A program made the translations under genes and the position numbers. Of a stretch of DNA of 11,832 nucleotides, positions 5,742 to 11,832 are shown in pieces. The stretch lies in contig WTCF01000064.1 in assembly GCA_013138705.1 (NCBI GenBank), forward strand, positions 1-11,832, in the 5' to 3' direction. Below the pieces are notes generated by a model. It had not been told where the DNA came from. It saw only the letters and a program-made list of their open reading frames with translations, and made no database searches. Positions within the stretch are counted from its first letter, which is position 1. Each line of letters begins with the position of its first letter. The stretch is from Deltaproteobacteria bacterium. Lineage in GTDB: Bacteria > Desulfobacterota > Dissulfuribacteria > Dissulfuribacterales > UBA3076.

Positions 5742-7292
5742 ATGCGTTTTGACCCTGTAGCCCGCGCAATCAGTCTGGATCTACCTGGTCCGTCTCTGAG
5801 CGACAACCGCAGTCACGAGTCACGTGTAAGAGCGGCCCTAGAGTCTATCCTGGGTCAGCCGCCCCTGTTCCCCTTAAAGACATGCAAAGTTTTGCCTGGC
5901 ATTCTACCTTTCTCTGGCTACAAGGTGCAGACATTGGTGCTGGATGGGCCTTCCGGCTGGGAAGTCGCCCAGGTCAACGCTGCGGGCGATCCTCTGCGGC
6001 CATACGGACTGGCTGTGGACCTTGGAAGCACAACTGTGGTCTTTTACCTGGTGGACCTTGGTTCAGGCAAGATCGTTTCTACTCTATCAAAAACCAACCC
6101 GCAAAGGCTCCACGGTGAGGATATCCTGGAAAGAATCCTCTTTGCAGGGCAAGGCAATGGCTTGGAGACACTGCAGTCTGAAGTCGTTGGCCTTTTTAAC
6201 TCCTCTGTACAGGAAATTACGGCAGGACATGGCATAAGCCCGGAGGATATTTGCTTTATTGCATTGGCCGGCAACACCACTATGTGCCACTTCTTTTTAG
6301 GTCTTGATCCAGGCCATATCTGCCGTGAACCATATATTCCCGTGGTTAACCGCTTTGATCTGATCCGGCCCGGGGAAATTGGAATAAATGTCCATCCTCA
6401 GGCCTGGCTCTATTGTTTTCCAAACGTGGGGAGCTACTTTGGCGGTGATCTTCTGGCAGGCATCCTGGCCTCAGGCATGCACCTCAAGGAGGAGATCTCC
6501 ATGCTCGTGGATGTCGGCACCAATGCAGAGGTAGTGCTGGGGAACAGGGACTGGATCGTGGCCTGTGCAGGAGCGGCCGGCCCGGCACTTGAGGGAGGGA
6601 TTCTCTCCTGCGGTATGAGGGCACAGCCAGGGGCCATAGACCGGGTGGACATAGACCGAAACAACTTGACTGTCACTTTTCACACTAAAGACGGCAAGGC
6701 CCCGGAAGGATTATGCGGTTCAGGAATAATAGATCTCCTGGCAGCCATGTTTGTTGCAGGACTGGTGGACCCAACCGGAAAGCTTGTGGTGGATCGGGAT
6801 AGCGCCAGGATGCAACAAGTAGGCGGGGAGTGGGTCTATATTGTGGCAGGTCCTCATGAGACCGGCCATGGAGAGCCGATCCATATCAGTCAGAGCGACA
6901 TAAAAAACCTGATTCGTTCAAAAGGGGCCATGTACACCATACTGAACGTGGTAATCCAGAGCGTTGGGATCGGCTTTGAGGATATCGAGAGGTTTTATGT
7001 CGCAGGGGCCTTTGGCAATTACATAGATCCCCAAAAGGCCATAACAATTGGAATGCTGCCTGATGTGCCCCTTGAACGCTTTGAGGGCCTGAGAAATGCC
7101 GCAGGTACCGGGACGATTGAGGCCCTCACATGGAGAAATACCAGAAAAGAGGTGGAGGAAATCTGCGATAAGATAACTTATCTCGAGATGAATGTGCGCG
7201 GAGATTTTATGAATCAGCTAACCGGTTCCCTCTTTCTTCCCCATACCGATCTTACCAGATTTCCATCCGTGGCTGAGATGATGAAAAGATAG
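5742..7292 (+). CDS. RACo-like ASKHA-fold ATPase lacking the [2Fe-2S] domain
   Basis: The 516-residue protein matches the C-terminal part of reductive activators of corrinoid proteins (RACo/RamA-like, DUF4445 family). Those use ATP to restore Co(I) in corrinoid methyltransferases. Residues 1-85 look like the family's linker domain (MRFDPVARAISLDLPGPSLS). The ASKHA nucleotide-binding core follows: AVDLGSTTVVFYLVDL (91-106), ALAGNTTM (174-181), SMLVDVGTNAEVVLG (253-267), AGAAGPALEGG (276-286), LCGSGIIDLL (324-333) and VAGAFGNYIDP (420-430). Family members usually have about 600-650 residues with an N-terminal [2Fe-2S] ferredoxin domain; it is absent here, and a stop lies nine codons upstream. 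No good ribosome binding site precedes the ATG, and inverted repeats lie just upstream. It may be a 5'-truncated gene or a natural short form relying on a separate electron donor. No corrinoid protein or methyltransferase lies nearby. The stop is TAG. Confidence 0.85.
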   Translation: MRFDPVARAISLDLPGPSLSDNRSHESRVRAALESILGQPPLFPLKTCKVLPGILPFSGYKVQTLVLDGPSGWEVAQVNAAGDPLRPYGLAVDLGSTTVVFYLVDLGSGKIVSTLSKTNPQRLHGEDILERILFAGQGNGLETLQSEVVGLFNSSVQEITAGHGISPEDICFIALAGNTTMCHFFLGLDPGHICREPYIPVVNRFDLIRPGEIGINVHPQAWLYCFPNVGSYFGGDLLAGILASGMHLKEEISMLVDVGTNAEVVLGNRDWIVACAGAAGPALEGGILSCGMRAQPGAIDRVDIDRNNLTVTFHTKDGKAPEGLCGSGIIDLLAAMFVAGLVDPTGKLVVDRDSARMQQVGGEWVYIVAGPHETGHGEPIHISQSDIKNLIRSKGAMYTILNVVIQSVGIGFEDIERFYVAGAFGNYIDPQKAITIGMLPDVPLERFEGLRNAAGTGTIEALTWRNTRKEVEEICDKITYLEMNVRGDFMNQLTGSLFLPHTDLTRFPSVAEMMKR

Positions 7293-7415
7293 CACATCGA
7301 CCATTCCAAAAGGCTCTCGCCAAGTCATGGTCAAATAACCATACTGCTGATCCGCACTGAGTTCGCTGGGAACAACAGGAAATACTTCTAGTCTATCCTT
7401 CAAGCGCGCACCACA

Positions 7416-7454
7416 ACTTTAGGCACTTTAGCTCACTTTAGGCACTTCAAACTC
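7416..7454. repeat. Short tandem repeat ACTTTAGGC
   Basis: Four imperfect units of 9-11 bases follow one another: ACTTTAGGC, ACTTTAGCTC, ACTTTAGGC, ACTTCAAACTC. It lies between the RACo-like gene and the small cysteine-tailed gene. The bases 7293-7543 otherwise hold no gene I can support and no clear terminator hairpin with a T-run. Confidence 0.6.
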
Positions 7455-7543
7455 AATTAATCAGCCCCCTCGTTTGCTAACAGGGACGTTTTTCAGCCGC
7501 ATGCCAACGGCCGGCACCTTACAATCCTGCAAGCAAGGCCATC

Positions 7544-7828
7544 TTAACACCAAGAGAACGCTATGCCGCCACACACGCCCCCGCAAATGGAATTGCCCGG
7601 AGAATTTACAATAAGCAATTTCATTTCTATGTTGCCGGCGAACAGTAAATCTTCAAAGCTGTAGTTACCGTTCTTTAGAGTGATATTTTTTCCTCTCAAC
7701 TGGTCAAAACTTAACTGGCTGATTGATGTGGGTCCAAACTTTAACTTTCGGTTTGGCGGGGGCTTTACATCAACAAGCACTCCATCGGTGCTAAAAATAA
7801 GTTCGAATACATCTTCTTTTTTTTTCAT
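7544..7828 (-). CDS. Small protein with Cys/Gly-rich tail, possible peptide precursor
   Basis: I do not recognise this 94-residue protein. The first 75 residues are charged and soluble-looking (MKKKEDVFELIFSTDG, then a PPP turn, a beta-rich middle and SFEDLLFAGNIEMKLLIV). The end is of different character: NSPGNSICGGVCGGIAFSWC, with three cysteines (two in C-G-G-V-C, one terminal), paired glycines and a bulky aromatic finish. This leader-plus-core shape is typical of ribosomally made, post-translationally modified peptides, though no leader-type motif I know is present. AGGAG seven bases before the ATG and a TAA stop argue for a real gene. It lies on the same strand as the FecR/TPR/barrel gene, 115 bases after the barrel's end. 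No modifying enzyme, protease or exporter is adjacent. The radical SAM gene is in the window but about 5.5 kb away. A small metal-binding protein is an alternative. Confidence 0.65.
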   Translation of the reverse strand: MKKKEDVFELIFSTDGVLVDVKPPPNRKLKFGPTSISQLSFDQLRGKNITLKNGNYSFEDLLFAGNIEMKLLIVNSPGNSICGGVCGGIAFSWC

Positions 7829-7835
7829 GGTTGCT

Positions 7836-7840
7836 CTCCT
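7836..7840 (-). promoter_or_regulatory. Strong ribosome binding site of the small Cys/Gly-tailed gene
   Basis: On the minus strand AAAAAAGGAG stands before the ATG at 7828 with a seven-base spacer. It is among the best such sites in the window and is the main support for the short gene. The rest of 7829-7943 is AT-rich, with no further feature I can support. Confidence 0.65.
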
Positions 7841-7943
7841 TTTTTAGCAATGCTTCTTATATCAATCCTTGGGTATATCTATTGTTAATCTTTTTCTCAC
7901 ATCCTTCATTCAACTATATTCGCCAATTAGATTTGCTTTGGTT

Positions 7944-8309
7944 TCAGAACGCCAACGTCAAACGAGTCAAGATCAAGCGCTCCGGATAGATAACCGGATG
8001 CGCAGGGTCTGTATCTTGAAATTGGAAATCCTCGTCAAACAGGTTGCGTGCCTCCAGAGTAATGAAGCCCCATCGTTTTGGAAGCCGGTAGCGAATAAAG
8101 GCATCAACGATCCAAAACTGATCGTCTCCGGAGGTTACTCCACTACTTCTGTTGCCAAATTCGCCTTCCTGGTCAATGTAAGTTGCCTTAATCTGACTGC
8201 TGAATCCCAAGGAATCAAAAAGGCTGACAGCGAAAGGGAACCGGTGGGTTTTGATTTTATGTAGGTTATCAGGACCGGTGTAGTCCAGGTCTCTTTTAAA
8301 TCGTTCGAA
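7944..8309 (-). pseudogene. Severed C-terminus of the FecR-TPR-barrel protein
   Basis: After the amber codon at 8310-8312 the same frame stays open for 121 codons to a TGA at 7944-7946. Its translation is typical of the last strands of an outer-membrane barrel: FERFKRDLDYTGPDNLHKIK, then FSSQIKATYIDQEG, FWIVDAFIRYRLP, GFITLEARNLFDEDF and PERLILTRLTLAF. The terminal phenylalanine is the usual signal recognised by the BAM complex. No plausible start with a ribosome binding site lies inside, so this part would be made only by readthrough or after reversion. The frame match shows that a point nonsense change, not a frameshift, separates it from the upstream gene. Confidence 0.8.
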
Positions 8310-11294
8310 CTAGTATTCAGCACTGAGGGCCAGCCAGCGTTGCGGCGTCCAATACAAGTAAATCCGAGCCAAATCTTCTTCCCAATCCACTTCCTTGGTT
8401 CGGCCCCCACCCGCATAGTCTACGAAAGGGACTTCCGTATCTCTCCTGGAAACTTCCGAACCCGCATTTACCATAGCAGAGATCCTCTGATCGATACCGA
8501 CTCCGTAACGCCAGGCATCGGTGCCTTCAAAATCATTAAAAAACTGATTAAAACCCGCGACATGTGTAGGTTCGATGGTCTGACTCGATAACAGGGTCCT
8601 TCTCAACGTCCTGAACCCAGCCGCCCGAAGGGTAGTACCGGGAAAAATATTCCACGTCAGTCCTGCTTTGGGGTTGAACTGATCGCTATTAGAGATTGCC
8701 CCCTTGAAGAAGTCGGCGCTCCCTCCCAGTGTCCAGGTCAAGTTCTTCGGGTAGTTGATCTGAGAATAAACATAGGCGTTGGTATGCCGAATATCAGATT
8801 CGCGCACATCTATTGGGTCGCCGTAAAATGTGACCTTCAATTTGAAATCGCCATCATAATACCCCGCACCACTCGTTATGTTGAATCGCCCCGAGCGAAA
8901 CAAGTGCTGGATTTCCCCGTCGCAACCTTCATCATCTTTCGAAACATCGGCATAAGGAGGATACTTAAAAGCGGACTCTATTTTCCCGTATCGGAGGAAT
9001 CCGATAAGGTGTGATTGGGGGTCAAATGCATGATGGAAGCCAAGCCGGGCAGATCGCAGCCGTTCTGGTTTTCTCAGTGTGGGCTCAAATTCATCCGTGA
9101 ACCGTAGCGGAAGATCCCCCATGTCAACATCCTTGTACTGATACTCGGCCTGGATACTGGTTTTATATGACATGGCCACCTGGCCAAAGGCGTTGTAAAT
9201 GTCCTGGTCCTGGTCGTTGTTTTCTCGAAATCCGTCTGTTTCATAATGAAACTGGCCAATGCTGTATGAGTACCTTCCCCATACGCCGGACTGGGTGATT
9301 TCATCCCCCAGAGTATCCTTCCCGCCAGCAACACCGCTGGCTTGCAGGGCCAACCGGTTTCGAAGGAAAAGCGGGTTAAACTCGTTGAAGGAAGGGTCTG
9401 CCGGGCCGGCTCCCTCCTGAATAAACAGATTGCTCCCGGCGAGCTGAGGCTGAACCGGGGTAATATTAATGGGCTGAAGGAGTTGTGACCGCAAGAGTTC
9501 GCTGACACTGGCAACCTCGTGCCGCGGCAAGGCAGCATATGAATCGGCTAAAAATCTGTGCGCTGAGTAGTTGGCAGGATCGGCATTCACCGAATTCCAG
9601 CCTTCCACCAAGGCGAGCTGCTGATATCCCAGATCATTATATATTCGGGCCAGGCTGGCACTCCTTGCTGCAAGGTCTTCATCCAGCATCAAGCGCGACC
9701 GGTAGACAGCCCGGTTGTCGTTCAGTTCAATGGATTTCTGCAGGTCCTCCAATGCCTCGACCGGACGATTCTGACTCTGTTTCAGGATCGCATCATAGAA
9801 CCAGGCCGTCGGGTCTTGCGGATCAAGCTCCTTGGCCATGGCAAACTGGTTTTTGGCCAGCCTGTCACGTTTTTCGTCATAGTATGCCTTACCTAAATAA
9901 CTGCGGATAAGCGAGTTGTCAGGATCAAGACTCGCTGCGATCTCAATCTCCTCACGGCCTTCTTTGAGATCACCATGCCGGATCTTTGCCAATCCAAGTC
10001 CAAGACGCGGAAGCGGAGCTGCCTGATCCAACTCGATCGCCTTTTCAAAGGCATTTTTTGCATCACGTATCTTGATCTGAGTAAGATAAGAAAATCCCAA
10101 AACAGTCTGTGTTCGTGCAATATTGGGATTCAGGACCACAGCCTTCTTTGCCGCTTCAAGCGCTTTATCGAGATCTCCAAAAGACAGCCATAGTTCTGAC
10201 AATCGAGACCACGCAAGGGCATTTTCAGTATCCAGCTCGACTGCCTCACGGAGACTGGCCAAAGCACCCTGGAGGTCAAAATTGGCCTGTTGCGCATATG
10301 AAAGCGCAACCCTTGCTGCAGGTGATTCAGGGGCTAGTTCCACAGCTTTGCTCGCCAAGTCAAGGGCTTGGTCCTTTTGATTTTGCACAACGGCAATAAT
10401 CGACTTAAGGGCAAAGGCATGACTATTTGATGGATCAAGATTGAGCGCCTTCTTAATATCAACACCTGCCTCATCAACACAGCCAACGGTAAGAAGCAAT
10501 CCTGCACGATAGGTGAAAAAACGAGGATCTTGGATATCTTCAGGCACTCCCTCAAGGCTGGAAAATGCACTGGTCAAGTCACCATTCCAATAGAACTCGA
10601 TGGACCTGCGAACCTTAGCCTGCCAACCGGTTTCAGAACCAAAATCAGCCGGGCGATAATCCAGGACAGGTGGATAATACAGGGCCCATTTAACCGCATC
10701 CCTAAGATTTACCACGACATGGGGGACAGGAGCCTGTCCTGCCTGGGCTACTGCTGATTCACCCCTGGACAGGATAAGTCTCCCTGCCTCATTTGTGGCT
10801 GCTACCTGTCCTTCAAGTATCGACAACAGGGTTCGATCGGCCTCGACCCTTATGAAGAATTCAGTTCCTTCCACAACAGCGTTAACAAATGGTGTAATAA
10901 CCTTCAGGCTTCGGGGGAAACGGCTGAAGAAATGAACAGCCCCGGTGACCAGATCGAGTATAGAAGTCTGTTCTTCCTCTAATCCGGAAAAACTGATGGT
11001 GGTCTTCTGATCAAGACGAAGGATGGTCTCGTTACGCAGAACAATAGCTGCCCGGCTTCGTCCCTGTGTTCGAATCATATCGCCTGGGCAGTATGTATCA
11101 TTCATTTTTGCAGGCAACCACTTTGTTTCACCTGCTCTTCGAGCATAAACCTCGCCTTGCACCGATACAATTTTACCTACCCACTCTTCACACGTCTGAG
11201 CAGCCACGACACCGGGCAAAATATACCCTGCCAATATACTTACGAATATCATCAGGGTTGGAAGGCGGACATGGATTACACTTTGAACAGTCAT
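8310..11294 (-). CDS. Exported FecR-TPR-beta-barrel protein, ended early by an amber codon
   Basis: From the ATG at 11294 this is 994 residues; a GTG at 11336 would add 14. I prefer the ATG because it gives a normal signal peptide (basic HVR, hydrophobic LPTLMIFVSILAGYIL, cleavage near VVAA/QT), although neither start has a good ribosome binding site. A FecR domain follows (about 40-165; VQGEVYARRAG, GDMIRTQGRSRAAIVLRN, FVNAVVEGTEF). About eight TPR units come next (about 250-590), with recurring ALxxAxxAVxLxP patterns. From about 620 on, alternating aromatic strands resemble a TonB-dependent-receptor-like outer-membrane barrel, but I see no plug domain. The frame stops at TAG (8310-8312) although the barrel goes on in frame to 7944; read through, it would be 1116 residues with codon 995 as the amber. 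It lies 87 bases downstream of a class III cyclase gene on the same strand, probably as an operon. The role is likely envelope sensing or scaffolding; the cargo is unknown. Confidence 0.85.
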   Translation of the reverse strand: MTVQSVIHVRLPTLMIFVSILAGYILPGVVAAQTCEEWVGKIVSVQGEVYARRAGETKWLPAKMNDTYCPGDMIRTQGRSRAAIVLRNETILRLDQKTTISFSGLEEEQTSILDLVTGAVHFFSRFPRSLKVITPFVNAVVEGTEFFIRVEADRTLLSILEGQVAATNEAGRLILSRGESAVAQAGQAPVPHVVVNLRDAVKWALYYPPVLDYRPADFGSETGWQAKVRRSIEFYWNGDLTSAFSSLEGVPEDIQDPRFFTYRAGLLLTVGCVDEAGVDIKKALNLDPSNSHAFALKSIIAVVQNQKDQALDLASKAVELAPESPAARVALSYAQQANFDLQGALASLREAVELDTENALAWSRLSELWLSFGDLDKALEAAKKAVVLNPNIARTQTVLGFSYLTQIKIRDAKNAFEKAIELDQAAPLPRLGLGLAKIRHGDLKEGREEIEIAASLDPDNSLIRSYLGKAYYDEKRDRLAKNQFAMAKELDPQDPTAWFYDAILKQSQNRPVEALEDLQKSIELNDNRAVYRSRLMLDEDLAARSASLARIYNDLGYQQLALVEGWNSVNADPANYSAHRFLADSYAALPRHEVASVSELLRSQLLQPINITPVQPQLAGSNLFIQEGAGPADPSFNEFNPLFLRNRLALQASGVAGGKDTLGDEITQSGVWGRYSYSIGQFHYETDGFRENNDQDQDIYNAFGQVAMSYKTSIQAEYQYKDVDMGDLPLRFTDEFEPTLRKPERLRSARLGFHHAFDPQSHLIGFLRYGKIESAFKYPPYADVSKDDEGCDGEIQHLFRSGRFNITSGAGYYDGDFKLKVTFYGDPIDVRESDIRHTNAYVYSQINYPKNLTWTLGGSADFFKGAISNSDQFNPKAGLTWNIFPGTTLRAAGFRTLRRTLLSSQTIEPTHVAGFNQFFNDFEGTDAWRYGVGIDQRISAMVNAGSEVSRRDTEVPFVDYAGGGRTKEVDWEEDLARIYLYWTPQRWLALSAEY

Positions 11295-11381
11295 AATTTG
11301 AGATTTCTTATCATGTTTTTTCAGCACAAAGGGCACAAGGAATCAGAACTTACGAACATATATTGAGTGTATGATTTTTTT

Positions 11382-11832
11382 CTATTTATTGTCAAGAGAA
11401 ACCAATCCATCCCACATCTCACCAGGTGGATTCTCTCTATACCTCTCACATAATTTCAGATAAAAAATCGAAGGTCCGTCTTCGCTATGGATTTCCATTG
11501 ATTCATTAAACCCTTTGATCGCCTCTTCCCAGGATTGCCTCCTGAAGGCATTCAGGGCTATATTAAAAATCGCGCACAGACGTCTTTGTTGTTCACTGGA
11601 TTCTCCTATATGGCATATTAATTCGTATACCACAACAGGTTTTGATTTCCCAACCAAAAGGAATTTTCCAAGCTCTCTTGTCAGGAAACCATCGAGTTGA
11701 TACAGCACCTCTTCTGATAACACTATTCGTGTGCTCAGGTATTTATTCAGGCCCTCTATCCTTGACGCCGTATTGACGATATCTCCGATTGGGGTGTACT
11801 CATAATGGTTGATTGCACCAATATTACCAAGC
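11382..11832 (-). CDS. Class III adenylate cyclase, C-terminal part (cut by window edge)
   Basis: Only the last 149 codons are in the window. They begin inside the cyclase catalytic domain: LGNIGAINHYEYTPIGDIVN followed by TASRIEGLNKYL. YTPIGD places the aspartate that normally selects adenine, and N-T-A-S-R gives the asparagine and arginine pair of the transition-state site, so this half of the active site looks intact. The tail after the domain (LGKFLLVGKSKPVVVYEL, a TPR-like FNIALNAFRRQSWEEAIKGF, then DGPSIFYLKLCERY and a W-D-G near the end) is the style I know from CHASE2-domain adenylate cyclases. The sensor part lies outside the window, so CHASE2 is inference. The product would make cAMP from ATP, most likely at the inner membrane. 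The FecR/TPR/barrel gene follows on the same strand. Confidence 0.9.
   Translation of the reverse strand, partial: LGNIGAINHYEYTPIGDIVNTASRIEGLNKYLSTRIVLSEEVLYQLDGFLTRELGKFLLVGKSKPVVVYELICHIGESSEQQRRLCAIFNIALNAFRRQSWEEAIKGFNESMEIHSEDGPSIFYLKLCERYRENPPGEMWDGLVSLDNK

Noticed and set aside
7869..8264. 131-codon plus-strand frame
   Set aside because: It is antisense to the barrel C-terminus, whose minus-strand translation is far more protein-like and ends in a barrel signature.
8310..8312. Frameshift as the cause of the broken barrel gene
   Set aside because: The frame before and after the TAG is the same, so no insertion or deletion is needed.
8135..8416. 93-codon minus-strand frame across the amber site
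   Set aside because: It is in another frame than the barrel and gives no barrel-like strands; the direct continuation in frame explains the region better.

Overview
The window reads like a chromosomal piece from an anaerobic, Gram-negative, probably Desulfobacterota-type bacterium. This is inference. It rests on a B12-type radical SAM protein, a RACo-like corrinoid-activation ATPase, an outer-membrane beta-barrel with a terminal phenylalanine, a class III adenylate cyclase paired with a FecR/TPR protein, and short heptamer-based intergenic repeats of a kind I associate with such genomes. No rRNA, tRNA, CRISPR array or insertion sequence is visible.

Layout. Bases 8-1981 (+) encode a B12-binding-type radical SAM protein. 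It converges on an aldo/keto reductase (2049-3044, -). A 466-base divergent gap with three related repeat units, two of which form an imperfect hairpin, precedes argG (3523-4731, +). A PilZ-domain protein follows 12 bases after argG, and a 98-residue two-helix membrane protein comes next. Bases 5435-5741 hold no gene but carry a 33-base inverted repeat (32/33) built from heptamers such as GAACATC. Directly downstream is a RACo-like ASKHA-fold ATPase (5742-7292, +) that lacks the N-terminal [2Fe-2S] domain usual for its family.

The right third is on the minus strand. It starts with the 3' end of a class III adenylate cyclase that runs off the window edge. Next comes a large exported FecR-TPR-beta-barrel protein. 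Its gene is interrupted by an in-frame amber codon at 8310-8312, while the last 121 codons of the barrel remain open in the same frame down to 7944. Below it, with a strong ribosome binding site, lies a 94-codon gene for a small protein ending in SICGGVCGGIAFSWC, which resembles a ribosomal-peptide precursor but is unrecognised.

How the genes may work together. The cyclase and FecR/TPR/barrel genes form a plausible envelope-to-cAMP signalling pair, perhaps broken here by the amber codon. argG and PilZ look co-transcribed, although arginine synthesis and c-di-GMP sensing have no obvious link. The best leads for something unusual are the cysteine/glycine-tailed small protein (with a radical SAM enzyme in the same window but 5.5 kb away), the amber interruption, and the heptamer repeats that abut stop codons and the shortened RACo-like gene.
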